A stretch of 35,924 bases of DNA from Alphaproteobacteria bacterium (GCA_024279035.1 JAJRSA010000029.1:1-35924); one strand, 5' to 3'. Counted from the stretch's first letter, positions 7,990 through 17,433 are shown. Numbers and translations are program-made. Notes: generated by a model not told the origin, from the letters alone.

Positions 7990-8957
7990 TTTTTTCTTGG
8001 GAACTCATGTACGATGGTATCTGTAAGAGCTTTTCCCAAATCAGTAGGGGCCATAAATCCACATGTTTTATGAGCTTTATCAGCAGAGAATACACTGTTG
8101 GAACAGAATTTTTGAATACGGACACGACTAATGGGAAATGTACGGCGTGTGAGAAAGGCGAGGACATCAAACCCTAATCCTGCACAATATCCAAACCAAT
8201 AAGGAAGGCGACACCCTACACTCTCTTTTTTACCCACGGATTTTCGGACGAGAGAGACAAGAGTATTCATCTCAAAATCAGGCTTATCGACATAATTATA
8301 GACCTCAAAACTTTCTTTTAAGGAAAGTCTATTTTCTATAAAAGAAACAATGTTTTCAACATAGCAAATAGATTTTCTATTTTGACCCTCTCCAATCATC
8401 AAAAAAGTACCAGACGCAAGCTGTTTGAGAAGATTATATACATTGCCTCGATTACCTTTTCCAAACACAACGGTCGGACGAATAATAGTCAGAGTTTTGC
8501 CCTGCCCCTCTCCAAACCATTGCGTATAACGCACCTCTGCCTGTGACTTCGTTTTCCCATACGCATTAAATGGGGCATGGGGCGTACGCTCATCAGGCTC
8601 GCCCTCTTGAAAGCCATAAACAGCTACAGAGCTTGTAAAAACCTGATGCTTTATTCCAAGCTCTTGTGCAATATCACAGATATTTTGGGAACCCTGTACG
8701 TTTGTATCATGATAGAGAGACAGAGGACGTACATCATCGCGATGAACAGCGGCAAGGTTGATAATCACATCTGCGCCCTTACAAAAAGTACGGAGGTCTT
8801 CTTTATCTCGAATATCACACTGCGTCCAAAGATCTGGGTAGAGTATACTGGTTTCAATATCCCCGATACGGATATCATAGTCCATCCCCCTGCAATATTT
8901 TATAAATTCAGTTCCAATAAACCCACTACCGCCAAGAAGAGCTATTTTCATTCTCAT
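7986..8957 (-). CDS. NAD-dependent epimerase/dehydratase (extended SDR)
   Basis: A 323-residue extended short-chain dehydrogenase that probably converts a nucleotide-activated sugar. It has the Rossmann motif GGSGFIG (9-15), an acid strand, INLAA for adenine binding, the catalytic TSS (108-110) and YGKTK (Tyr133, Lys137). The C-terminal half, which sets substrate choice, does not point to one sugar for me. It lies divergent to a glycosyltransferase at 9019, consistent with a polysaccharide role. Two in-frame starts exist (8957 and 8951); the first has TAGGAT at a plausible distance. Confidence 0.85.
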   Translation of the reverse strand: MRMKIALLGGSGFIGTEFIKYCRGMDYDIRIGDIETSILYPDLWTQCDIRDKEDLRTFCKGADVIINLAAVHRDDVRPLSLYHDTNVQGSQNICDIAQELGIKHQVFTSSVAVYGFQEGEPDERTPHAPFNAYGKTKSQAEVRYTQWFGEGQGKTLTIIRPTVVFGKGNRGNVYNLLKQLASGTFLMIGEGQNRKSICYVENIVSFIENRLSLKESFEVYNYVDKPDFEMNTLVSLVRKSVGKKESVGCRLPYWFGYCAGLGFDVLAFLTRRTFPISRVRIQKFCSNSVFSADKAHKTCGFMAPTDLGKALTDTIVHEFPRKN

Positions 8958-9018
8958 GATCCTATTATTTGATATGTCTTTCCCTTGTTTTTACAGGTAA
9001 TCATGCGATTATACCAGC

Positions 9019-10134
9019 ATGAAAATTGCTTATCTCATCACACGAATGGATGAATATGGGGGCGCCCAAGTCCATATTCGAGACCTTACGACATGGCTCA
9101 AACATAAGGGGCATAAGCCCGTTGTGTTATCTGGATGGCCAGGAAAAGTCTCGGACTACATTGAACATATGGGGATTATTTATAAGCATATCCCCGATTT
9201 AGTTCGCCCTATTCGCCCTGTGCAAGATTTCAAAGCATTTCTTCAAATCCGTAAAACGCTCAAGCGTATAAAACCTGATATTGTCTCTTGTCATTCTTCG
9301 AAAGCAGGTTTGGTAGGACGATTAGCCTGTGCGTCTTTACGCATTCCCGTTATTTTTACCGCCCATGGCTGGGCATTTACAGACAATGTGCCTCAACCCC
9401 ATCGGACGCTTTATAAAATCATTGAGAAACTGGTTGGATTTTTCAGTGCGCACATTATCACGGTGAGTGAATTTGATCGCGTGCTTGCCCTCAAACATCA
9501 TATTGCCTCTACCAAAAAGATAACAGCCATCCATAATGGCATGCCTGATATGCCCTATGTAGAACCACAAAATCAAGGTTTGGACAAGGCTGTTCGCTTG
9601 ATTATGGTGGCACGTTTTGGGGTACAAAAAGACCACGAGACTTTAATCCGCGCGCTTGGCATACTCAAAGATCTTCACTGGACTCTTGATCTTGTCGGCG
9701 GAGGAGATAACAGTAAAATCGTGCCTCTGATCGATGAACTTGGTCTGGATCAAAAAGTACGTTTTTTGGGAGAACAAGAAGACATTGCAACATGCCTCTC
9801 ACATGCCGATGTCTATTGCCTTATTTCCCATTGGGAAGGCTTTCCACGCTCTATTTTAGAAGCGATGCGCGCAGGTCTTCCTGTTGTGGCGAGTGATGTG
9901 GCAGGCGTCAAAGAATCTGTTGTGGAGGGAGAGACAGGTTATTGTATCCCACACAAAAATAGCGATGTGCTTGCAGACAAACTCAAAGACCTTATTGAAT
10001 CTCCCGAGACCATTAAAAAAATGGGGCATGCTGGACGTAAAAGGTTTGAAGAACATTTCACTTTTGATAAAATGGCCAACAAAACACTCACTATCTATGA
10101 AAATATCTTGTCTAAACGGACAAAAAAGGATTAG
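9019..10134 (+). CDS. Glycosyltransferase family 4
   Basis: A 371-residue GT-B enzyme that would transfer a sugar from a nucleotide donor to a growing surface glycan. The N-terminal domain opens with a strand and GGAQVHI, typical of GT4; the C-terminal donor domain shows LVGGGD, then EGFPRSILEAMRAGLPVVASD with the E-x7-E pair Glu273 and Glu281 that contacts the donor. The acceptor and linkage cannot be read from sequence. The AMIN-domain lipoprotein starts ten bases after its stop, so the two are likely cotranscribed. Confidence 0.92.
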   Translation: MKIAYLITRMDEYGGAQVHIRDLTTWLKHKGHKPVVLSGWPGKVSDYIEHMGIIYKHIPDLVRPIRPVQDFKAFLQIRKTLKRIKPDIVSCHSSKAGLVGRLACASLRIPVIFTAHGWAFTDNVPQPHRTLYKIIEKLVGFFSAHIITVSEFDRVLALKHHIASTKKITAIHNGMPDMPYVEPQNQGLDKAVRLIMVARFGVQKDHETLIRALGILKDLHWTLDLVGGGDNSKIVPLIDELGLDQKVRFLGEQEDIATCLSHADVYCLISHWEGFPRSILEAMRAGLPVVASDVAGVKESVVEGETGYCIPHKNSDVLADKLKDLIESPETIKKMGHAGRKRFEEHFTFDKMANKTLTIYENILSKRTKKD

Positions 10135-10143
10135 TATGCTTTC

Positions 10144-10746
10144 ATGTCTATACATTTTGGTGTTTTAATCTGTATTGTGTCCGCGGTACTTACCTCATGT
10201 AGCGCCTCACATCATATGCCTAAATCATCAGAGCAGGATCATCTTGTGAATAACACATGGGATGTCAATCAATCGGATATAGAGAACCAAATCCCTTTGG
10301 AAAGTCGTATTGTGCAACTTGAAGATGAATTGGCAAGACTCAAATTGGATCTAGTACAAACCGAACAAAAAGCCTCTCCGCTCCGTCCTTCTCCCCCAGT
10401 CTCCAAAAAAACAAAACCTCAAAAAAGAGGTGTACGTTTTGGTGTCCATGAGGGAAAGACTCGGATTGTCTTGGACTTGCCACAGAGTGTGGAATTTTCT
10501 ACTGACCTTGATAATACAGAGAAATTTCTTTTGATTGAGCTCAAAGGGGTAGACCTCAATCTAAAAAGGGAAGGACAAGGCCTAAAATCTAGCCTTATCT
10601 CTTCCTACACTGTAGACACCAGTACACAGGGCCTCACCCATATCATTCTCACTCTAAAATCCAATGCGTCCATCATTACCCAAGAAAGCCTTAAACCTGT
10701 TGGCCCATATGGACATCGCATTTTTATAGATTTGAAAGAAAGCTAA
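10144..10746 (+). CDS. AMIN-domain lipoprotein
   Basis: A 200-residue envelope protein with lipobox LTSC (Cys19). Residues about 55-78 form a short heptad-like coiled coil, followed by a Pro/Lys-rich linker (79-93) and a C-terminal AMIN-like domain (about 96-198: RFGVHEGKTRIVLDL, then alternating strands). AMIN domains target amidases and secretins to septa and peptidoglycan; here no amidase or secretin domain follows, so it may be a stand-alone adaptor. AGGA precedes the ATG. Its stop overlaps that of metE by four bases in convergent orientation. Confidence 0.72.
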   Translation: MSIHFGVLICIVSAVLTSCSASHHMPKSSEQDHLVNNTWDVNQSDIENQIPLESRIVQLEDELARLKLDLVQTEQKASPLRPSPPVSKKTKPQKRGVRFGVHEGKTRIVLDLPQSVEFSTDLDNTEKFLLIELKGVDLNLKREGQGLKSSLISSYTVDTSTQGLTHIILTLKSNASIITQESLKPVGPYGHRIFIDLKES

Positions 10747-13046
10747 GCGACTTGAGAGCTTTCTTCTTTCTCCCGCATCTCTTTGGCCGCCTTAATCATA
10801 TTTTCCAGCGCAGGTTTAACCTCTGCCCAGCCTCTGGTTTTCAAACCACAATCAGGGTTGACCCATAGTTGGTTGGAAGGAATGACTTTGGCTGCTTTTT
10901 CAAGCAAGACAACCATTTCCTCAATCGTTGGAATACGGGGGGAATGGATATCGTAGACTCCTGGTCCAATTTCATTGGGGTATTTGTAGGTGACGAAGGC
11001 CTCGAGGAGCTCCATCTGGGAACGACTGGTTTCAATGGAGATGACATCTGCATCAAGAGCGGCAATGGCATCAATAATGTCATTGAATTCCGCGTAACAC
11101 ATATGGGTGTGAATTTGCGTTGAATCGGCCACAGAGCATGTGGAGAGTTTGAAACTCTCGACCGCCCACTCAAGATAAGCATCCCAATCAGCGCGACGGA
11201 GAGGCAAGCCTTCACGGATGGCGGGCTCATCTACTTGGATCACTTTGATTCCAGCGCTTTCAAGGTCACTCACCTCATCCCGAATAGCCAAACCAATTTG
11301 ACGACAGGTCTCGGAACGGGGTTGATCGTCACGCACAAATGACCAGCAGAGAATCGTAATAGGGCCTGTGAGCATCCCTTTCATTGGCTGATCTGTGAGA
11401 GATTGAGCATAGTGTGTCCAGTCGACCGTCATAGGGGTGGGACGAGAGACATCTCCGTAAATAATAGGGGGTTTGACACAGCGTGAGCCATAGGATTGCA
11501 CCCAGCCCAATTTTGAAAAGACGTAGCCTTCAAGCTGCTCGCCAAAATATTCAACCATATCGTTGCGCTCAGCTTCTCCATGCACAAGCACATCCATTCC
11601 GATTTCTTCTTGATAGCGCACAACCTGCTTAATTTCTTCTTTCATCGCAAGTGTGTAATCCATTTCAGGAAGAGTTCCCTTTTTGAAGGCTGCACGGGCT
11701 TTACGGATCTCTGTGGTTTGAGGAAATGACCCAATGGTTGTTGTGGGATAAGACGGCAAACCGAGAGAGGCTTGTTGCGCAGGACGACGATCTGCAAAGA
11801 TTTGCTGTCGTGAGGACATCTCAGGCGTGATTGCTTTCACACGGGCTTTCACTTCTGGATTGTGAATACGAGAGGAGGTGCGGCGTTCTTCAGCACCCTC
11901 ATTGCTGTGTACGAGTTCAGAGCTTATGGAGGCTTCGCCCTCATTTACCCCTTTGGTTAACGTCACGATCTCTTGGACTTTTTGTGTCGCAAACGCCATC
12001 CAGTTTTTAATCTGTGGATCCATTTTTACTTCTTGCGCCAAATCCACGGGGCTATGGAGCATAGAACAACTTGACGCCACCATCACGCGCTCTTCCCCTA
12101 GTTTATCAATGGCTGTATTCAAAATAGATAAGGACTGCGCCAAATCATTTTTCCAAATATTGCGCCCATCCACTACGCCAAGAGATAAAATTTTATCCTC
12201 TGGCAGAGCATTGAGCACAGCGTCTAATTGATCAGGCGCACGGCGCAGATCAATGTGGAGCGCTTCAACAGGAAGATTACAGGCCAATTGTGTGTTTTCT
12301 CGTAATCCTTCAAAATAGGTTGTGACAATAATATTCATATCTCCTGCGGCTTTAGAGAGCATATCATAGGCTGTTTTATACGCCGCCTTTTGAGACTCAG
12401 ACAGATCCATCGCTAAGCAGGGCTCATCCATTTGCACCCATTTCACGCCAGAGTCAGCGAGCTGTTTTAGAATGGATTCATAGATGGGAAGAAGGGCTGA
12501 TAATAAAGCCATAGGATCATTATCATCTTCTGTTTTTCCAAGGCTTAAATATGTGATCGGTCCCACAAGAACAGGACGCGTTTCAATGCCTGCTTTTTTG
12601 GCCTCTTGATAGTGATCAAATATTTTTGAACAGGAGAGCTTAAAGCTCTGGTCTTTTGTAAATTCAGGGACGATATAGTGATAATTTGTATCAAACCATT
12701 TCGTCATTTCCATGGCGGTCACATCTTGTCTGTCTGTCTGAGCACCGCGTGCCATAGCGAAGTAGAGATCAAGGGTGATGGCGCCTCCGTCCCAGTTATA
12801 ACGAGAGGGCACAGCTCCAAGCAAACAGCTCATATCTAGCATTTGATCGTAGAACGCAAAATCATTCGAGGGGATGTGATCAAGCCCTGTGTCTTTTTGC
12901 ATCGTCCAATTTTGCAAACGAATAGCCCGCGCTTGAGCGTGTAAATCGTCTTGGCTGATCGCCCCTTTCCAATAGGATTCGACTGCTTTTTTAAGCTCAC
13001 GCTTGCCGCCAATGCGTGGAAATCCAAGATTTGTTGCTAAAACCAT
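10743..13046 (-). CDS. metE: Cobalamin-independent methionine synthase
   Basis: MetE (767 residues, normal length) transfers the methyl group of 5-methyltetrahydropteroyltri-glutamate to homocysteine, the last step of methionine synthesis, without B12. The N-terminal block NLGFPRIGGKRELKKA and the C-terminal catalytic barrel are both present. Zinc ligands are seen as His648, Cys650 (HMC), Glu672 and Cys733 (DCGLKTRGW), with the same spacing as in E. coli MetE. AAGGAG lies upstream of the ATG. The gene follows pheS on the same strand after 92 bases; I found no riboswitch in that gap. Confidence 0.97.
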   Translation of the reverse strand: MVLATNLGFPRIGGKRELKKAVESYWKGAISQDDLHAQARAIRLQNWTMQKDTGLDHIPSNDFAFYDQMLDMSCLLGAVPSRYNWDGGAITLDLYFAMARGAQTDRQDVTAMEMTKWFDTNYHYIVPEFTKDQSFKLSCSKIFDHYQEAKKAGIETRPVLVGPITYLSLGKTEDDNDPMALLSALLPIYESILKQLADSGVKWVQMDEPCLAMDLSESQKAAYKTAYDMLSKAAGDMNIIVTTYFEGLRENTQLACNLPVEALHIDLRRAPDQLDAVLNALPEDKILSLGVVDGRNIWKNDLAQSLSILNTAIDKLGEERVMVASSCSMLHSPVDLAQEVKMDPQIKNWMAFATQKVQEIVTLTKGVNEGEASISSELVHSNEGAEERRTSSRIHNPEVKARVKAITPEMSSRQQIFADRRPAQQASLGLPSYPTTTIGSFPQTTEIRKARAAFKKGTLPEMDYTLAMKEEIKQVVRYQEEIGMDVLVHGEAERNDMVEYFGEQLEGYVFSKLGWVQSYGSRCVKPPIIYGDVSRPTPMTVDWTHYAQSLTDQPMKGMLTGPITILCWSFVRDDQPRSETCRQIGLAIRDEVSDLESAGIKVIQVDEPAIREGLPLRRADWDAYLEWAVESFKLSTCSVADSTQIHTHMCYAEFNDIIDAIAALDADVISIETSRSQMELLEAFVTYKYPNEIGPGVYDIHSPRIPTIEEMVVLLEKAAKVIPSNQLWVNPDCGLKTRGWAEVKPALENMIKAAKEMREKEESSQVA

Positions 13047-13138
13047 AGTACATGTCTCCTTCGTGTGACTTTAATCTTCAAAGGGCATTAGACCAGAGCT
13101 ATTAGGGGGCGACAAGGGGAGAATAAAAAATTATTTCT

Positions 13139-14212
13139 CTAATATGCCCGATTCGGACGATCAAGCGGATCAAAGCCATAATGGTCTAGCCAACGTGTAT
13201 CTCCTTCAAAAAATGTACGGAGATCTGGAATGCCGTATTTGAGCATAGCGAGGCGATCAATACCCATTCCAAAGGCAAAACCTTGATATTCATCAGGATC
13301 AAGCCCAAAATTTCGAATAACATTCGGATGCGCCATTCCACAGCCTAAAATTTCAAGCCACGCCTCCCCAGCTCCAATTTTTAACCCTCCATCTTTGCGA
13401 GAGCATCCAATATCCATTTCGGCACTTGGCTCTGTGAAGGGAAAGAAGCTTGGACGGAATTGAACAGGTAAATCTTCAATTTCAAAAAATTTCCGTACAA
13501 AATCCATCAAACATCCTTTGAGATGTCCCATATGGGTTGTTTTGTCAATCATAAGCCCATCACATTGATGAAACATAGGGGTATGCGTAATATCATAATC
13601 TGATCGATAACATCGCCCCATACAAATGATTTTGACAGGAGGTTTACGTCTGGACATGACATGTGCTTGCATGGATGTCGTATGAGTTCTCAGAACTTTC
13701 TTTGCCTTTTCTCCTGTCTCCTCAGGATCCTCAGGGAGATAGAATGTGTCATGCATTTCACGGGCTGGATGGCCTATTGGAAAATTGAGAGCTGTGAAAT
13801 TGTGGTAATCATCTTCAATATCTGTGCCTTCTTCCAGTGAAAATCCCATCTCTCCAAAGATCGTGATGATTTCTTCCATGGTCTGTGAGATTGGATGGAT
13901 TTTACCTTGGGACTCGGGACGTGGAGAGAGCGTAACATCGAGCTTTTCATTCACAAGGCGTTGATCAATCTCTTGCTTTTTGAGCATCTTGGCTTGTGTG
14001 TCGATGAGAGTTGCAATCTCGTCTTTCAAGACGTTAAGCTCTTGACCCGCAGATTTACGCGCCTCAGGCTCCATCCCCCCAAGCGTTTTCATGAGGCCTG
14101 TGATCTTTCCCTTTTTCCCAAGCGCCGTAATCCGGACTTCTTCCAAAGAGGCGAGATCGTTAGCTGTCTCAATTAGCCCTGTAATTTCTTGTTTAAGCTC
14201 ACTTATATTCAT
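13139..14212 (-). CDS. pheS: Phenylalanine-tRNA ligase alpha subunit
   Basis: PheS (357 residues) is the catalytic subunit of the alpha2beta2 class II synthetase charging tRNA-Phe. An N-terminal coiled coil (about 1-85) for tRNA binding is followed by the class II core: HTTSMQAH, motif 2 around GRCYRSDYDITHTPMFHQ, and motif 3 GFAFGMGIDRLAMLKYGIPDLR. Its ATG overlaps the secB stop (ATGA), so translation is coupled. The usual partner pheT is not next to it; metE occupies the downstream position and pheT must lie outside the window. Confidence 0.97.
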   Translation of the reverse strand: MNISELKQEITGLIETANDLASLEEVRITALGKKGKITGLMKTLGGMEPEARKSAGQELNVLKDEIATLIDTQAKMLKKQEIDQRLVNEKLDVTLSPRPESQGKIHPISQTMEEIITIFGEMGFSLEEGTDIEDDYHNFTALNFPIGHPAREMHDTFYLPEDPEETGEKAKKVLRTHTTSMQAHVMSRRKPPVKIICMGRCYRSDYDITHTPMFHQCDGLMIDKTTHMGHLKGCLMDFVRKFFEIEDLPVQFRPSFFPFTEPSAEMDIGCSRKDGGLKIGAGEAWLEILGCGMAHPNVIRNFGLDPDEYQGFAFGMGIDRLAMLKYGIPDLRTFFEGDTRWLDHYGFDPLDRPNRAY

Positions 14213-14802
14213 GAGGATGACTGCACTTCTTTTTTGGCGTCTTTGAGCGCATCTGGTTTTTTGTCTTCTTTTTTGTCTTCTTCTTTGTTTGCAAATTTAT
14301 TCATATAGAGCTGTGCAAAATCAACAGGGTTCATCAAAAGCGGAGGGTATCCCCCATTTTGAGTAAGATCCGACATGATTTGACGCACAAAAGGAAACAT
14401 CATGCGGGGGACTTCAATTAAAAGTAACGGGTGATGTTTGTCTTCCGGGACTTGACTAAGCTCTACAACCGTTCCGTATTCAACCTCGGCAATAAACACC
14501 GTCTGATCGCCTCGGGTGGCTGTTGCCGAGACTTTGAGCGCAACTTCATATAAAGCCGTTGCTTTCTCATCATCCAGATTGCGCGCATCCATAGTCACGT
14601 TAATATCCATCTTTGGAGGCTCTTGCCCGCCTTTAAGAGAGTCTGGGGCATTCGGATTCTCGAAAGAGACATCCCGTACGTATTGTGCATGCACCTGAAG
14701 AGGAAGGCTTTGCATGGTATCCTGATTTTGGTCAGATTTCTTCTCTTGTTTTTTGGTGTTTGTTTTCTTTTCTTTTGTCTTTGCCATGAGCTTTGTATCC
14801 AT
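14209..14802 (-). CDS. secB: Protein-export chaperone SecB
   Basis: SecB keeps precursors unfolded and hands them to SecA. The core (about residues 33-160) has the family pattern: LQVHAQYVRDVSFENPNAP, the beta strands ending in FIAEVEYGTVV, and IEVPRMMFPFVRQIMSDLTQNGGYPPLLMNPVDF. Two features are unusual in degree: a Lys-rich N-terminal extension (about 30 residues) and a charged Lys/Glu/Asp C-terminal tail of about 35 residues. A second in-frame ATG at 14787 would remove five residues. It is divergent from the TimA-like gene, an arrangement common in alphaproteobacteria. Confidence 0.95.
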   Translation of the reverse strand: MDTKLMAKTKEKKTNTKKQEKKSDQNQDTMQSLPLQVHAQYVRDVSFENPNAPDSLKGGQEPPKMDINVTMDARNLDDEKATALYEVALKVSATATRGDQTVFIAEVEYGTVVELSQVPEDKHHPLLLIEVPRMMFPFVRQIMSDLTQNGGYPPLLMNPVDFAQLYMNKFANKEEDKKEDKKPDALKDAKKEVQSSS

Positions 14803-14872
14803 TTCGTTAGTGTCTTTAGAAAAACATACACAGACTTATCATGATTTCAAGGATATTTACACATCTCTTGTC

Positions 14873-14901
14873 TTGAAAAAATATATAGAATGGACAATAT
14901 A
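14873..14901 (+). promoter_or_regulatory. Candidate promoter for the TimA-like gene
   Basis: TTGAAA (14873-14878) and AATATA (14896-14901) are separated by 17 bases, close to the sigma-70 consensus. Transcription would start near 14908, giving a very short leader to the start codon. It is a consensus match by eye only, in an AT-rich stretch where chance matches are frequent. Confidence 0.3.
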
Positions 14902-14928
14902 GGAAGAGAATAAACAAAGGTGAATTTT

Positions 14929-15639
14929 ATGAACGGCATTCCTGCAGACCTCCTCATTTATATTATTATTGCAATTGGCTTGGTTTTTTGGTTGCGCAAT
15001 ACAATCGGGACACGCCACGGTGATGAACGGCAACGGCCTAATCCGTTTGCAGACACAAAGGATAATAGCTCTGGGTCTATCGTTGATATACTGGATAAAA
15101 TAGAACCACATGTCGTGCCTCTTCCTAAAAATATGATCTTTACCGATTCTGAAGCGGAAAGTGGGGTGAGAGATATTATGCAAGCTGATTCTCACTTTGA
15201 CCCTGCTGAATTTGTTGAAAACGCAAAGGATGCCTTTGTTATGGTGGTTGAGGGATTCGCCGATGGTGACCGTGATATTTTACAAGCGCTTCTCTCTGAG
15301 CCTGTGTATAAAGGGTTTGATGAAGCGATCTCCGCACGCGAAAAAGCAGGAGAAACTGTTGAAACAGAAATTCATGCCATTAAAAAAGCAGAGATTGTCG
15401 ATGCAGGTCTGCGTGATAAAATGATCTTTGTGTCGTTCCAGTTTACCGCCGAAGAAACAGCTGTGATTCGTGATAAAGATTCTAATATTCTCAGTGGAGA
15501 TCCTGATCGTATTACTCAAATGTGCGATATCTGGACATTTGGGCGCAATTTGAAGGATAAAGACCCCACATGGCAAGTCTATGAGACGCGTGACGGGGAG
15601 CCTGAAGACCATAAAACACCTATTCCCGATGCGGGCTGA
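14929..15639 (+). CDS. Tim44/TimA-family putative adaptor protein
   Basis: A protein of about 236 residues with one N-terminal membrane helix (LLIYIIIAIGLVFWL), a short polar linker with RPNPFAD, and a C-terminal Tim44-like domain (about 85-225: GFADGDRDILQALLSEPVYKGFDEAI, then CDIWTFGRNLKDKDPTWQVYET). Such proteins resemble the C-terminal domain of mitochondrial Tim44 and are widespread in alphaproteobacteria at this locus. I chose ATG 14929 (AAAGG eight bases upstream); GTG 14920, three codons earlier and preceded by AGGAAGAG, is equally possible. Its stop overlaps the start of the next gene. Confidence 0.88.
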   Translation: MNGIPADLLIYIIIAIGLVFWLRNTIGTRHGDERQRPNPFADTKDNSSGSIVDILDKIEPHVVPLPKNMIFTDSEAESGVRDIMQADSHFDPAEFVENAKDAFVMVVEGFADGDRDILQALLSEPVYKGFDEAISAREKAGETVETEIHAIKKAEIVDAGLRDKMIFVSFQFTAEETAVIRDKDSNILSGDPDRITQMCDIWTFGRNLKDKDPTWQVYETRDGEPEDHKTPIPDAG

Positions 15640-16264
15640 TCTCTATTCTCCTCCTAAAGATGAGGCCATAACAATTATAGGGTTGGGATCTTTGATGCTT
15701 GAGGCATGGGCAAAAAAAACATGCTCCACCCTCACCAATTTTCGTTTGGGGCATCTTGATGGCTATAAAAGACTCTTTAATAAAACAGATTCATTATTAG
15801 TGCGGAATAATCTGCGCCCTTTAGACTCAAACGCCTATGCGTGTTTAAGTGCGGTTCCCTCTCCTGAGACAAAAACTATGATTGTCTCTGCCTTTGAAAT
15901 CTCATTGAGTGAGTGGGCTTTTTTTGTACGGAGAGAATTCGAATATCGCTTGGTCAAAGTCCCCTTCAAAGATATAGAAACAGATCATGAGAGTGAAGGC
16001 GTCTTGTGTGTGGGAGATTACAAAAATGATCAGGAATGCGCACAAATTGTCCATGCAGACCCTCTCCGTTTGGAGAGATGGAAAGAGTTCAAAGAGAAAT
16101 ATGATGGGCCGATGTGGAGAGATGATCTTCTCCCCGATCCTCACTATTTAGACACATGTTTAAAAACGAGCCAAACATATGGCGATCACGTCTATCATAA
16201 CTTTATTGATACAACTTTTATTGGGGATGGCCGTTCCATTCGTACCTATCTGGAGAACACATGA
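15629..16264 (+). CDS. Gamma-glutamylcyclotransferase-like fold protein
   Basis: A 211-residue protein whose N-terminus IIGLGSLMLEAWAKK, followed by FRLGHLDGYKRLFN, resembles the (V)xGYGSLM substrate-loop motif and later strands of GGCT-like proteins. The tyrosine usual in GYGSL is Leu here. An acidic residue in RREFEYRLV may be the catalytic glutamate. Substrate is unknown. I place the start at ATG 15629, eleven bases inside the TimA-like gene's end, because the domain begins right after; the longer frame from 15581 would be a large overlap. It also overlaps mltA by four bases, so the three genes form one transcription unit. Confidence 0.6.
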   Translation: MRADLYSPPKDEAITIIGLGSLMLEAWAKKTCSTLTNFRLGHLDGYKRLFNKTDSLLVRNNLRPLDSNAYACLSAVPSPETKTMIVSAFEISLSEWAFFVRREFEYRLVKVPFKDIETDHESEGVLCVGDYKNDQECAQIVHADPLRLERWKEFKEKYDGPMWRDDLLPDPHYLDTCLKTSQTYGDHVYHNFIDTTFIGDGRSIRTYLENT

Positions 16265-17394
16265 AAAAACTACTCTCTCTTTTTTGTCTTTTAAGTGTTA
16301 TGGGGTGCGAAACCGTACAAATATCTCAAGACAATGGGTATGAGCTCACCCCCGTTTCTTTTTCTCAACTCTCTGGATGGGAAAGCGCGAACCTAGATGG
16401 TTTTGTCACCGCCTTTAAAAAATCATGTGCCCGTATTGCAAAGAAAGACCCTGCTCTCCCTTTCGGACAAGAAGATGAATGGGGAACAGTTGGGCAATGG
16501 CAATCTGTGTGTCAGACTCTACCTGAAACCCCTGATACACAATGGATAGAAACCGCTTTTCAAGCCTATAAAGTGACCGATAAAAGCAATAACCCGCAGG
16601 GTTTGTTTACGGGGTACTATGAAGCGTCTCTTAAGGGCTCAACCGTACAAACAGAACGCTATCATGTGCCTCTCAGAGAAAAACCACGAGATCTTATCAG
16701 CGTTGATCTAGGCCTTTTCCGCAAAGATCTCAGAGGCAAACGAATTGCGGGACGTCTTGTGGGGGACAAGCTTCACCCCTATGAAGACAGAGCTGAGATT
16801 GTTGCTCAAAAGATGCCTTTAAAATATGACCAGACTTTGATGTGGGTAGACAGTCCTGTAGATGCGTTTTTCTTGGAGATCCAAGGCTCTGGGATTGCTC
16901 AAATGGCAGATGGATCTGTACAACGTGTAGGGTACGCAGGGCAAAACGGGCATGAATATACAGCCATTGGACGCGCTCTCATTGAGATGAAAGAACTCTC
17001 CAAAGACAGTGTTTCAATGCAATCCATTCGAGAATGGTTGGAAACGCATCCAAAAGAATCTCAAAACGTTATGAACGTGAATAGATCTTATGTATTTTTT
17101 AGAAAGTTAGATACACAAGGGCCTATTGGCGCCGAAGGCATCACCCTCACGCCCAACCATTCGCTCGCTGTTGATCGAGGCCTGTATCCCTACGGTCTCC
17201 CTATTTGGATTGATGTTGAACACCCCATAGACACCGAACCCAACCTCCAACGTCTCATGGTCGCCCAAGACACAGGTGGCGCTATCAAAGGCGCTGTCCG
17301 AGGAGATGTCTTCTGGGGCTATGGTGCGCAGGCGGAAGCGATGGCAGGGGCAATGAAATCTAAAGGCACGATGGTTGTCTTAATTCCGAGGTAA
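16261..17394 (+). CDS. mltA: Membrane-bound lytic murein transglycosylase A
   Basis: MltA cleaves the MurNAc-GlcNAc bond of peptidoglycan, making 1,6-anhydro ends. This 377-residue version has lipobox VMGC (Cys16) for outer-membrane anchoring, the MltA domain (GLFTGYYEASLKGS, then FFLEIQGSG) and the C-terminal 3D domain (NHSLAVDRGLYPYGLPIWI and VAQDTGGAIKGAVRGDVFWG) with the conserved aspartates. In alphaproteobacteria mltA commonly follows the TimA gene; the Smr-domain gene often found next is absent here. Confidence 0.95.
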   Translation: MKKLLSLFCLLSVMGCETVQISQDNGYELTPVSFSQLSGWESANLDGFVTAFKKSCARIAKKDPALPFGQEDEWGTVGQWQSVCQTLPETPDTQWIETAFQAYKVTDKSNNPQGLFTGYYEASLKGSTVQTERYHVPLREKPRDLISVDLGLFRKDLRGKRIAGRLVGDKLHPYEDRAEIVAQKMPLKYDQTLMWVDSPVDAFFLEIQGSGIAQMADGSVQRVGYAGQNGHEYTAIGRALIEMKELSKDSVSMQSIREWLETHPKESQNVMNVNRSYVFFRKLDTQGPIGAEGITLTPNHSLAVDRGLYPYGLPIWIDVEHPIDTEPNLQRLMVAQDTGGAIKGAVRGDVFWGYGAQAEAMAGAMKSKGTMVVLIPR

Positions 17395-17433
17395 CGCCAG
17401 TCTCAACTTTTTAAATTGAGTCCCAAAGGGGGA

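Noticed and set aside
10841-12231. Several long secondary frames inside metE on both strands
   Set aside because: They lie entirely within a complete, well-conserved metE gene and show no motifs.
13047-13138. Possible SAM riboswitch between pheS and metE
   Set aside because: The gap is short and lacks the conserved SAM-II or SAM-I helices and loops that I know; it holds only a normal ribosome-binding site.
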